Assembly (NCBI RefSeq): GCF_031846165.1
Contig: NZ_JAVRIE010000006.1
Span: 242,576-306,575 of the forward strand
Reading direction: 5' to 3'
Length of the DNA stretch: 64,000 bases
From: Glaciecola blandensis
GTDB lineage: Bacteria > Pseudomonadota > Gammaproteobacteria > Enterobacterales > Alteromonadaceae
Shown: in pieces, positions 32,979-42,145 of the stretch
How positions within the stretch are numbered: position 1 is the first letter of the stretch
Layout of the letters: every line of letters begins with the position of its first letter
The notes under the pieces: model-generated
Seen by the model: the letters and a program-made list of their open reading frames with translations, nothing else
The model's database searches: none
Told to the model about the DNA's origin: nothing
Made by a program: the position numbers and the translations under genes

Positions 32979-35707
32979 TAATTAGTTGGTGCATCAAATG
33001 GGTTATTATAATTTTGGCCACCGACATCTAGCCATTCGTTAATCATTTTCAATTCAGCTGGCGTTAGCCAAGCTTCATGACTGCCGCCTTCTTCGAACAC
33101 AGCAAAAAACCGGCCACTTGCGCGCGCGCCGTTCACTCTCATAGATGAAGCAACAGGAACCTGTTGTGTGACTTGAATGAAGTTACCTTCGGGGTCGACA
33201 ATAGGCTCGCCTTCTTCATCTAACTCAAAGACAGGATCGCCATTATTATCGAATACTGGAACCAAACGTGGCAATAACGCGCCGTCGACAAGCTCTTGTT
33301 CAACATCATTAAACAGTAGCTCGCGATAGCTAGTGAGTAAGTCTGCATCAGCTGGCGACGGATTACCAGTAAGTTCTAACTGACCAGCAGGTACTTGCAA
33401 GACATTATCAGCATCAAACCGGTTATGACAGGCTACACAAGTATTGTCGCTCACGACCATTCCATCAACATCGACAATGGATCTGTCTAGCTCGAATAAA
33501 GGCTGAATATGATCAGGGAAATTAATCACCGTGCGGCAAATAGAGGTCCACGTTTGTGCACAGCTTTGCGTAATGGGTAGCGCGGTTGATAAATCGGCAT
33601 AAGCAAGTTCGTAAGACTCTGCTGGCGTTTGCACAGCGGGGTCAGTCCACACATCTTCAAAAATGATATCTGGTGTTAAATTTGGCACACCGTTAATGCG
33701 TGTGACTGTTTCTGCCATCGTCTCGCCTAGGTCGGTAAACAATGCAGGATTAGTGTTCGGAAAAGGTACACCGGTGCTAGGTGCCCCTAAATTAATTGAA
33801 GGCGCTTCTGCATCTGCACGACCATGCGGCCGAAATGTAATGTCAGAGTTATTGCTGCCGTTGTGGCAACCATTACATGTTTTCGTTTCACCCGGTGCCA
33901 CTTGCAACCAGTTTTCATGGCGTGCTGAAATACGTTTACCGTCAGCATCGACAATGCTTAAGGCGAAGGGCAAATTAGCAGGCACTGCCACCTTCACTGA
34001 ACCATCAGGTTGAATAGGTGTGTAACCCAATAGTTCGCGCATCAGTTGGTCGCGTGAACGGCCGAAGGCGCTATTATCTAAGTCGAGAGTATCCTCATCT
34101 GGAATCGACACACTTTTCACAATACGTAGGAAGCGTGCAGGACGGTCGTTGACGGCTACTTGTGTCGGATCGGCCATATTTACTAAGCCCGCAGGGCTTA
34201 AATCTTCACCGGCAAAGTCATACACACTGCGAATATGAATAATACCCATGCCAGCATCAATTAAGGCCGTTTCAGTACTGTCTATCGTCGTATCTGGGTC
34301 GGCCGGAAACGGGCGACTTTCAACCGCAACTACTTCTGAATAGGCAAAGTTTTCTTGTGGCACCACTAACGGTAGTTGCGTGCCCTCTTCCGGGTCAAAC
34401 ATCCACAAACCATATAAAGGCGGCGCTTGTTCAAACTCAGGATCATTTAAATTTTGTTCATCACAAGGCACGATAGAGCGCACAGCATCTTCTTCAGCAT
34501 CTGCAGGCAATGGTGCTAATAGGCGGCACTGAGACCATGAAAACAACTGACGACCACTACCATCAAACAGAGGATACAAAGCGGCTATATAGCCACCTGG
34601 GGAAATTTCAGCTTCAATATCGATGTTATCAAACAATGCTTTCTCTTGTGCCGGACCACTAAGTGAATCGGCCGAGGCAATAGGTGTGAAATTATCAATA
34701 TAATTAGCAACGTCGATAGCAACAAAATCAGTCCCTAACTCTTCCTTTTCAAAAGGGGTGAGGGCAACAAGAATACGATCGTCTGGTGTCACTCGTGTTT
34801 GCGTGAATTGAATGTCTGCATTATCGCCGTTTGAATCGACATGGCTGTGTCGGCCATATAATAATTCTAAATCGCTTCCATCTGGATTCATTTGGTAAAG
34901 GTGAACACCTTTATTGCCAGAAAACTGATCCCAGCGGCTAAAAATAATTTTTCCATTAGGCGTTACTAGAGGGTCTAGGTCATGACTTTGGTTGTATGAA
35001 ATTTGCTGAATATTTTCGCCATTTGCATCCATGATATGCAGAACGGACGCATGCACGTCTCTACCTTCCTCAAGGCCTGCATACTGGGGTTTGCCTTCAT
35101 CAAGCAAGACCGCTTGATTACCACGTTGGCGTGTTGAACTGAACAATATGCGCCCATCTGCTAAATAGACAGGTCCGGTATCTTCCCCCGCTTCAGCAAC
35201 AATGTTCGACCCAATGACTCTTCTGAGCTCTTTAGTCTCAACAATATATTCCCAAATATTCCAGGTAGGTTGCTCATCATCATCAGCATCTTCATCTTCT
35301 GGCGCACGCATACTAAAAATAAGACGTGAGCCATCGTAAGAGCTCTCTAGATCTTTCACATCAATAGGTAAGCGCTCACCCTCTTCGTCAACACGATCAG
35401 CAAAAACGTCAGCAGTAATATCAACTTCTGCTGCACTAGCATTGGCGCGCGCTTTGATAATGAGTGATGCGCCAGGTATGAATAAAGCAGGTTCAGTAAT
35501 AGAACGCTGCATATCAGCATCTTCTACACTTAAGTCGCGTTTAATAACAGCAATTGGTACGTCAACAACAACGGGGTCGGGGTCCTGCTCCTCTGAGGTA
35601 ATGTTTTCACCACCACACGCAGCAAGTCCTAACAGCAATGAGCAAAGAAAAACGTTTCGGCTATATTTATTGAACGGTTTGTCAGTTTTGTACGCTTGAA
35701 TTTTCAT
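32978..35707 (-). CDS. HzsA-like c-type heme lipoprotein with beta-propeller
   Basis: 909 residues. Lipoprotein signal LGLAAC, then WD40/PD40-like propeller blades (SSYDGSRLIFSMRAPE, DGRILFSSTRQRGNQ, VTPNGKIIFSRWDQ, VTPDDRILVALTP). After these comes RHENWLQVAPGETKTCNGCHNG, the first c-heme motif, and later DNTCVACHNRFDAD, the second. This layout is that of proteins related to the hydrazine synthase alpha subunit middle region, found in many bacteria that do not make hydrazine. It is the first gene of the 15-gene minus-strand block. Redox function likely; substrate unknown. Confidence 0.8.
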   Translation of the reverse strand: MKIQAYKTDKPFNKYSRNVFLCSLLLGLAACGGENITSEEQDPDPVVVDVPIAVIKRDLSVEDADMQRSITEPALFIPGASLIIKARANASAAEVDITADVFADRVDEEGERLPIDVKDLESSYDGSRLIFSMRAPEDEDADDDEQPTWNIWEYIVETKELRRVIGSNIVAEAGEDTGPVYLADGRILFSSTRQRGNQAVLLDEGKPQYAGLEEGRDVHASVLHIMDANGENIQQISYNQSHDLDPLVTPNGKIIFSRWDQFSGNKGVHLYQMNPDGSDLELLYGRHSHVDSNGDNADIQFTQTRVTPDDRILVALTPFEKEELGTDFVAIDVANYIDNFTPIASADSLSGPAQEKALFDNIDIEAEISPGGYIAALYPLFDGSGRQLFSWSQCRLLAPLPADAEEDAVRSIVPCDEQNLNDPEFEQAPPLYGLWMFDPEEGTQLPLVVPQENFAYSEVVAVESRPFPADPDTTIDSTETALIDAGMGIIHIRSVYDFAGEDLSPAGLVNMADPTQVAVNDRPARFLRIVKSVSIPDEDTLDLDNSAFGRSRDQLMRELLGYTPIQPDGSVKVAVPANLPFALSIVDADGKRISARHENWLQVAPGETKTCNGCHNGSNNSDITFRPHGRADAEAPSINLGAPSTGVPFPNTNPALFTDLGETMAETVTRINGVPNLTPDIIFEDVWTDPAVQTPAESYELAYADLSTALPITQSCAQTWTSICRTVINFPDHIQPLFELDRSIVDVDGMVVSDNTCVACHNRFDADNVLQVPAGQLELTGNPSPADADLLTSYRELLFNDVEQELVDGALLPRLVPVFDNNGDPVFELDEEGEPIVDPEGNFIQVTQQVPVASSMRVNGARASGRFFAVFEEGGSHEAWLTPAELKMINEWLDVGGQNYNNPFDAPTN

Positions 35708-36470
35708 TTTTCTTTGCTCACTTTACAGATTATTTCGCATCCTAACGATACTGCTCTAGTGCTATGATTTATAGTGTCACCAAAGTGCAACGCCTTATCT
35801 CACCTAGCCTTAAACGTATATTTATTTGCACCTAAAACAGCCTTGCTTAAAGGTACAATTTGCGTCAGGATGAACAGACTGACAGCATACTGTGCCTACA
35901 GCAATCTTGTTTTCTATATGTACGGATTAAATAATATACCGTCGGTTTTAGGTATATTTTTCTACCCTACATTTGCGACTATCTATAACCAAACTGATAT
36001 AAAAATAAAACGATTTGCACAATAAGTTATATACAAAAATAGGCATATAACAGCGTTGTCGGCAGAATTAGGGTATCCGTGAATCTCTCCATACCACGTA
36101 CTTTTCCTCTACACCCTAGAACTTGCAAGGCACCCAGCAAACAAGTTCAAATTTTATACTGAATTTGTGTAAAAAAATACCTTTGCACTGTCTGTCATTG
36201 GAAACACCTTTGACTCCGATTTTTGTAAAAAGAAGCTAGAAAGGCAAGGCCACCTCAAATATTTATATGTTAAAACAGATAGATAGGCCGCGCGGCACGT
36301 TTCTTGTAACGCTCAACTTTTAAGCCCAATTGCGTTGTTCGTATTTTGATCAATGACCGAGAAAAGTATGAATCGGTATAGCACTCTACACTTATTGATT
36401 GCACAAAATAACTTACTGACAACGAAAGGCGGGTATAACGTAGGTCAAATTCATAAAAGGAGTTGGTTCG
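35708..36470. promoter_or_regulatory. 763-bp divergent intergenic region
   Basis: It separates the HzsA-like gene (leftward) from the DUF1588-like gene (rightward). No credible gene is seen; the one open frame over 35774-36025 has no family features. AT-rich tracts just before both starts could hold promoters, but I cannot name a -10/-35 pair with confidence. AAAGGAG precedes the 36471 start. Its length suggests regulator sites or long leaders controlling both operons. Confidence 0.55.
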
Positions 36471-37757
36471 ATGTATTTGTTTAATAATGAATCCAAACGC
36501 CCGCTATCACAAAAATCTGCTATCTATAAAGGAAAGCAAACCATCGCCTCTGCAAGCAGGATGCTAAAGAAGGCGTGTGTTGCTGTTCCTCTAATCATAT
36601 TGTGCGCCACTGCTACTGCTGGTTCCCTAGAACAAGCCAAGCGCATGCATGATCGCCTAGCAGGTGTTCCGGGTAGTGCAGAAGTCATTCAACAAATGGC
36701 CGACCTCATCGAATCTGGAGACGCTCAAGCCGCTGCCGAAATTGCAATGGCATCGCCAAGCTTCTACAACGTCACCATTAAAAATTGGGTTACCCCTTGG
36801 ACCAACGAAGAGTTTGATGTATTCGCTCCGTTAAATGATTACACTGCAACTGTGATCGGCATGGTAAGAGATGATGTGGATTTTCGCCAAGTATTAATGG
36901 GCGATATCTTATACGTGGGCGATAACAGTACTGGTGCTCCAGCTTATAGCAGAACCAATAATGCTCATTACGAAAGCTTAGAAAATAATGGTGCAGACCT
37001 TTCAAGCGTATTGGTTGCCACAACTCAGTCTTCGCTCACGGGCATTCCCGCAGAAGCAACGGCCGGTGTGATGACAACGCGCGCAGCTGCAAAATCATTC
37101 TTTAAAGATGGTACTAATCGCGCAATGTTCCGCTTTACCTTAATGAACCACATGTGTGGTGATTTGGAAGCATTTAAAGATACAAGTTTACCACCAGATA
37201 GAATTAGACAAGATCTCAGTCGCAGTCCAGGCGGCGATAGTCGAATTTTCACTAACTCCTGCTCGGGTTGTCACTCTGGTATGGACCCGCTAGCTCAAGC
37301 CTTTGCTTATTATAATTATGAATATAATGTTGAAGCGGATCCTGAAGGTGAAAACGGCAGCATCGTATATAACAGTGAAGGACAAACTGATCCTGAAACG
37401 CAACTTCGAGTGCAAGCCAAGTACTGGATCAACTCAAACAACTTCCCGTTTGGTTTTGTCACCATGGACGATACGTGGGACAACTACTGGCGAGAAGGCC
37501 AAAATCAAACCATCGGTTGGTCGTCTAGTCTACCGGGCACTGGTAGCGGCGCTAAATCTATGGGTGAAGAGTTAGCGAATAGCCAGACCTTTGCACAATG
37601 CCAAGTAACAAAAGTATTCCAGAATGTATGCTTACGTGACCCTCAAGATGCGGCCGACCGCAGCGCAATCAGCGATATCCAAGCTGATTTTGTAGGAAAT
37701 AATTACAATATTAAAAACGTGTTTGCCGCCACAGCAGACTACTGCAAGGGGGAATAA
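36471..37757 (+). CDS. Exported c-type heme protein, DUF1588/DUF1585-like
   Basis: 428 residues with an N-terminal signal (about 33-50, ACVAVPLIILCATATAG). The core AGVMTTRAAAKSFFKDGTNRAMFRF and following HMCGDLEAF...DSRIFTNSCSGCHSGMDPLAQAFAYYNY resembles the DUF1588-DUF1585 part of planctomycete-type cytochrome proteins: a CSGCH heme motif followed by MDPLA. The C-terminus has AQCQVTKVFQNVC. AAAGGAG precedes the ATG. First of three plus-strand genes spaced 2-21 bases apart; likely one operon. Confidence 0.75.
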   Translation: MYLFNNESKRPLSQKSAIYKGKQTIASASRMLKKACVAVPLIILCATATAGSLEQAKRMHDRLAGVPGSAEVIQQMADLIESGDAQAAAEIAMASPSFYNVTIKNWVTPWTNEEFDVFAPLNDYTATVIGMVRDDVDFRQVLMGDILYVGDNSTGAPAYSRTNNAHYESLENNGADLSSVLVATTQSSLTGIPAEATAGVMTTRAAAKSFFKDGTNRAMFRFTLMNHMCGDLEAFKDTSLPPDRIRQDLSRSPGGDSRIFTNSCSGCHSGMDPLAQAFAYYNYEYNVEADPEGENGSIVYNSEGQTDPETQLRVQAKYWINSNNFPFGFVTMDDTWDNYWREGQNQTIGWSSSLPGTGSGAKSMGEELANSQTFAQCQVTKVFQNVCLRDPQDAADRSAISDIQADFVGNNYNIKNVFAATADYCKGE

Positions 37758-37759
37758 TC

Positions 37760-40261
37760 ATGTTTACTTCTAACCCTACATCAAGTGAAAACAACTTTTT
37801 AAGCGCGCTTCGTCATGTTGGCGTTGCTAGTGTAGCCATCCTGTTATTAGCAAGTTGCGGCGGCGGTAGTGATACCGAAGTTGAACAAACGCCATTGCCA
37901 CCTCCTGTTGAGCAACCCGTAGTAAACTACTCAGGTCCTGCTCCAGCAACCACAGACGTACAAAACTTTAAATTAGCCGTGTGGGACAATATTGCCAAAG
38001 CAGATCGTTGCGGCGCGTGTCACGTGCAAGACCAGCAATCTCCACCTTTTGCTCGCTTCGATGACATCAACCTTGCTTACTCAGAAGTAAATGCACTGGT
38101 TAATCAATCGCAAATTAGTGAATCTGCCATTGTGACAAAAGTCGCTGGCGGCCATAACTGCTGGCTAAGCGATGACAATGCTTGTGCTGATATTATGACG
38201 ACATGGATCGGCAACTGGTTGGCGACAGAAGAAACAGCAACCAGCATTGAGCTACAAGCTCCGGTAGTCAAAATTCCGGGGGCTAACAAAAACTTCCCTG
38301 AAAGCCCTGCGCTTTTTGAAGCTGAAGTATATCCGGTATTGCGTGCACACTGTGTTGATTGTCACCAGTCATCAGCTGCCATTCCAATTTCGCCGTATTT
38401 AGCGTCGTCGGATATTAGCGAAGCTTACGCTGCATCTATTTCGAAAATGAATCTTGATACACCTGAAGATTCTCGTGTCGTTGCCCGTTTGCGTGATGAA
38501 TTCCATAACTGCTGGACTGATAACTGTGCTGCAGATGGCCAAGCGCTAGCAGACACTATTCGTGCAATGTCAGATGCGATTGTGGTGACAGAATTAAATC
38601 CTGATTTAGTTAGCTCGCATGCCCTAACACTGTTTGACGGTACTTTAGCAACCGGCGGTGGTCGATTCGAAAGCAATGTGATCGCAAAATGGGAGTTTAA
38701 AACAGGCTCAGGCAACATTGCATTTGATACCAGCGGTATTGAACCAGCACTAAACCTTACCTTAAGTGGCGGTTACGAATGGGTTGGTGGCAATGGTATA
38801 CAGCTTACTGACGGTAAAGCACAAGGTGCGACCAGCGACAGTAAAAAAATTCACGACTTAATTGTAGCCACTGGCGAATTCGCGATTGAAGCGTGGGTTG
38901 CTCCAGCCAATGTCACTCAAGAAGGACCAGCACGAATAGTGAGCTATTCAGGTGGCCGCGACAGAAGAAACTTCACGCTAGGTCAAACACTCTATAATTA
39001 CGATATGTTACTTCGCCACGGCAACACTGATACAAACGGTATGCCTGCGCTAAGTACACGTGACGCAGATGAAGATTTACAAGCAGCCTTACAACACGTA
39101 GTTGTGAACTATGATGGTAACGGCGGTCGTCGAATCTATGTCAATGGCGAATTCACTGATGATGAAGATGAAATCGAAGCCACTGGCTTGAACGATTGGG
39201 ACGATAGCTTCGCGTTTGTATTGGGTAATGAAGTCTCTGGCGATGTTCCATGGGCGGGTACTATTCGTATGGCGGCTATGCACAACCGTGTATTAACAGA
39301 AGAACAAATCGTGAAGAACTTCGATGCTGGTGTAGGTGAGAAATTCTTCCTACTGTTCGGTATTTCAGATGTGATCAACGTACCACAAAGCTATGTTGGC
39401 TTTGAAGTGAGTCAGTTCGATACATACAGCTACTTATTTACCGAACCATTTATGATCAGTTTAGATGAAAACGCTAACCTAGATGGCATCACATTAACCG
39501 GTATTCGCATTGGTGTGAATGGTCGTGAAGCGACAGGCGGTCAAGTATTTGCAACCTTGAATCTCACTGTTGATGGTGTGCAAGCATCTGAAGGTGAACT
39601 GGGTATGCCGCTTTCAACTCAAGGTACTATTATTCCTGTGCTGAAGGGACCCGTTCAAGACGAGTTCTTCCTGACGTTCGAAGTATTAGGTGACTCTGTG
39701 TCTTCGCGTCCAGCAGCAGAAATTCCAGTTGCCGCGCCACCTGTTGATTTACCGCCACAATCAGATATCGGTATTCGTAATTTCGCTGAAGTGAATGCCA
39801 GTATGTCTGCACTGACTGGCGTGTCGGCCTCACAAACTCAAGTAAATGAAACCTATAATCAACTTCGTCAACAGTTACCCAGTGTAACAGATATGGGTAG
39901 TTTCTTGGCCTCGAACCAGATGGCTATAACGCAAATGGCTATACGTTATTGTGACGTTTTAGTTGAAGATACCAGTCTGCGCTCGGGCATGTTCCCAGCA
40001 TTTAATTTCTCGAAGAATGCGAATGAAGGTTTTAATAGCGATGATAGAGAAGCGCTTATAAATCCACTGGTCGACAGAATGATTGGCCCAGGATTAGCCT
40101 CACAACCTGATACAGGTTTAGTTGGCACAGAATTAAACTCACTCATCGACCGCTTAACAACTTGTTCGAATAACAATTCTTGTTCTGCGCAAACTACACC
40201 CACAGTAGCGAAAGCAACTTGTGCAGCCGTGCTCGGCAGTGCTGCTGTTGTCATGCAATAG
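37760..40261 (+). CDS. LamG-domain c-type heme lipoprotein
   Basis: 833 residues. Lipobox LLLASC, then two c-heme motifs, DRCGACHVQDQ and HCVDCHQSSA, each in a cytochrome-like segment. A concanavalin/LamG domain spans about 310-520 (FAIEAWVAPANVTQEGPARIVSYSGG...HVVVNYDGNGGRRIYVNGE...WAGTIRMAAMHNRVLTEEQI). The C-terminal helical part holds paired cysteines. LamG folds bind glycans or proteins. It follows the DUF1588-like gene by two bases and precedes the Tat-exported DUF1501-like gene. Confidence 0.82.
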   Translation: MFTSNPTSSENNFLSALRHVGVASVAILLLASCGGGSDTEVEQTPLPPPVEQPVVNYSGPAPATTDVQNFKLAVWDNIAKADRCGACHVQDQQSPPFARFDDINLAYSEVNALVNQSQISESAIVTKVAGGHNCWLSDDNACADIMTTWIGNWLATEETATSIELQAPVVKIPGANKNFPESPALFEAEVYPVLRAHCVDCHQSSAAIPISPYLASSDISEAYAASISKMNLDTPEDSRVVARLRDEFHNCWTDNCAADGQALADTIRAMSDAIVVTELNPDLVSSHALTLFDGTLATGGGRFESNVIAKWEFKTGSGNIAFDTSGIEPALNLTLSGGYEWVGGNGIQLTDGKAQGATSDSKKIHDLIVATGEFAIEAWVAPANVTQEGPARIVSYSGGRDRRNFTLGQTLYNYDMLLRHGNTDTNGMPALSTRDADEDLQAALQHVVVNYDGNGGRRIYVNGEFTDDEDEIEATGLNDWDDSFAFVLGNEVSGDVPWAGTIRMAAMHNRVLTEEQIVKNFDAGVGEKFFLLFGISDVINVPQSYVGFEVSQFDTYSYLFTEPFMISLDENANLDGITLTGIRIGVNGREATGGQVFATLNLTVDGVQASEGELGMPLSTQGTIIPVLKGPVQDEFFLTFEVLGDSVSSRPAAEIPVAAPPVDLPPQSDIGIRNFAEVNASMSALTGVSASQTQVNETYNQLRQQLPSVTDMGSFLASNQMAITQMAIRYCDVLVEDTSLRSGMFPAFNFSKNANEGFNSDDREALINPLVDRMIGPGLASQPDTGLVGTELNSLIDRLTTCSNNNSCSAQTTPTVAKATCAAVLGSAAVVMQ

Positions 40262-40282
40262 CAGAGAGAAAAGGTGAATAAT

Positions 40283-41947
40283 ATGAAAAAGACAATACAT
40301 ACATTTTCAAAGAAATACTCTGTCGGTGCCAGCGCACGAACTGATCATGGTGGCTTAGGCGGCCGTGATGGTACCGATGTTGATGCGCCCCTGTTTCACC
40401 AAGACCATGGCCGTCCAGTCACACGTCGAGAGTTTATTTCTCAAGGCTTTTGTGCCGGAACCGCGGCTGTTGTAGGTGGTTCTGTACTGAGCATGTTAGC
40501 GCCGAATAAAGCGCATGCCTCGTTATCAGCTGATTTGGAAGCGCTAAAAGGTGATTGCGGTATCGCAACGCAAGGTGCAGGCAAAATTCCATTTATCGTG
40601 TTTGATTTGGCCGGCGGTGTGAACGTTGCTGGCTCAAATGTTTTAGTTGGTGGTCGTGGTGGTCAGTTAGACTTCTTGAGCACCCAAGGCTATAGCCGCC
40701 AAGGTTTACCTGGCGATATGATCCCAAGCATTGCAAATCCAGACGGCGAGCTTTCAGACTTTATAAACAACGAACTTGGCTTAGCGTTCCATGCCGATAG
40801 CGGCTTTTTACGCGGCATCCAAGATAAACTCGCAATAACTAATCGAGCAAACGTGAACGGTGCTGTTATTCCAGCGCGTTCAGAAAATGATACCGGTAAT
40901 AACCCACACAACCCAATGTACGGCATTAACCGTGCAGGTGCTGATGGCTCATTGCTTACCCTCATCGGATCAAGAAACTCTGATAGTGGCGGTAGTTCGA
41001 TGTCACCCGCTGCCATGATTGATGCTGCAAAGCGTCCAACCAAGGTAGATCGCCCCTCTGATGTGACCGGTTTAGTTGATACTGGCGACCTTGTTGGCTT
41101 GTTAAACCAAGGCGACGCAGTATCAGTAATGGAATCAATTCAACGTATTAGCGACATGAAACTGTCTAACGTGAACACGCAAGTTGCTAGTGATAGCGAT
41201 CTGAAAAAGTTAGTCCGTTGTGGTTATGTGAAAAGTGCGGATATTGCCGATAGATTCGGTGACCCATCGTCACTTAACCCTGAATTAGACACTGATATTG
41301 TCGGACCTGCTGGTATCTTCACTCAAGAAGAATTTGACGGTGATCGCGAATTCCAAAAGACGGCTTCCGTAATGAAGCTAGTCATGAATGGCTTTGCTGG
41401 TGCGGGCACAATTACCATGGGTGGTTACGATTATCATACGGGTAACCGTTCAACCGGTGAAGCGCGAGATTTACGTGCCGGCAGATGCATGGGCGCCGTC
41501 CTTGAATATGCCGCTCGCTTGAATACCCCCGTCATGATGTATGTGGTCAGCGATGGCTCTGTATTTAGTAACGGCATGATTGACGATTCTGAAGGTGGTC
41601 GAGGCAAAGGAGTGTGGACGGGAGATAACTCGTCCACCGCTGCTTCATTCTTCTTAGTTTACAATCCCAATGGTACGCCAAACTTGATCGGCGCTACCCC
41701 TGAAGAACAAGCTGTTAGCCAACAGATCGGCTATATGCGTCGAGACGGTTCAGTGGAAACATCAGCAACACCAGCCGCGAACAACGTTAACTTATTAGTA
41801 GAAACCGTTATCCTTAATTACCTCGCATTACACGGCGAACAAGGACGTATGCGAGAACTATTCCCTCAAACGGGCTTAGGAAATGCTGCGTTAATGGATT
41901 CACTCACCGCTTTTGAACCTATTGTAAACGGGACAATTGGCGCCTAG
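40283..41947 (+). CDS. Tat-exported DUF1501-like protein
   Basis: 554 residues from the ATG at 40283 (AAGGTGA upstream; a GTG at 40274 is the alternative). A twin-arginine signal, TRREFISQGFCAGTAAVVGG, begins near residue 50, unusually far in. The body has KIPFIVFDLAGGVNVAGSNVLVGG, LGLAFHADSGFLRGIQDKL and MMYVVSDGSVFSNGM, resembling DUF1501 proteins of the alkaline-phosphatase-like superfamily that accompany planctomycete-type cytochromes. Tat export implies a cofactor or metal loaded in the cytoplasm. Last gene of the operon. Confidence 0.72.
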   Translation: MKKTIHTFSKKYSVGASARTDHGGLGGRDGTDVDAPLFHQDHGRPVTRREFISQGFCAGTAAVVGGSVLSMLAPNKAHASLSADLEALKGDCGIATQGAGKIPFIVFDLAGGVNVAGSNVLVGGRGGQLDFLSTQGYSRQGLPGDMIPSIANPDGELSDFINNELGLAFHADSGFLRGIQDKLAITNRANVNGAVIPARSENDTGNNPHNPMYGINRAGADGSLLTLIGSRNSDSGGSSMSPAAMIDAAKRPTKVDRPSDVTGLVDTGDLVGLLNQGDAVSVMESIQRISDMKLSNVNTQVASDSDLKKLVRCGYVKSADIADRFGDPSSLNPELDTDIVGPAGIFTQEEFDGDREFQKTASVMKLVMNGFAGAGTITMGGYDYHTGNRSTGEARDLRAGRCMGAVLEYAARLNTPVMMYVVSDGSVFSNGMIDDSEGGRGKGVWTGDNSSTAASFFLVYNPNGTPNLIGATPEEQAVSQQIGYMRRDGSVETSATPAANNVNLLVETVILNYLALHGEQGRMRELFPQTGLGNAALMDSLTAFEPIVNGTIGA

Positions 41948-42003
41948 TGCGCAAACAAAATCGGTAACAGTCAAAGTGGGAAAAGCCCATGCAGGAAGCA
42001 GGG

Positions 42004-42027
42004 CCAAACAAGGATGTTTGCTTTTTT
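42004..42027 (+). terminator. Probable rho-independent terminator after the DUF1501-like gene
   Basis: CAAACA-AGGA-TGTTTG (42005-42020) followed by C and six T. The stem is short (6 bp) but the position, 60 bases after the operon's last stop, fits. Confidence 0.55.
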
Positions 42028-42145
42028 CACTACGCACTACACACTAAAATTCGCACTCAGTTACGCGCTGTTTGCGAATTTTTGCCTTCAAGATATACTC
42101 ATTTACACGAACGCCTAAAACTAGGTGTTGATTAAGGATGATATT

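Noticed and set aside
35774..36025. 83-codon frame in the divergent gap
   Set aside because: Aromatic- and Cys-rich with no domain, no good start context; probably non-coding.
36471..41947. Hydrazine or anammox metabolism
   Set aside because: The HzsA-like similarity is structural; the beta/gamma hydrazine synthase subunits and other anammox genes are absent.
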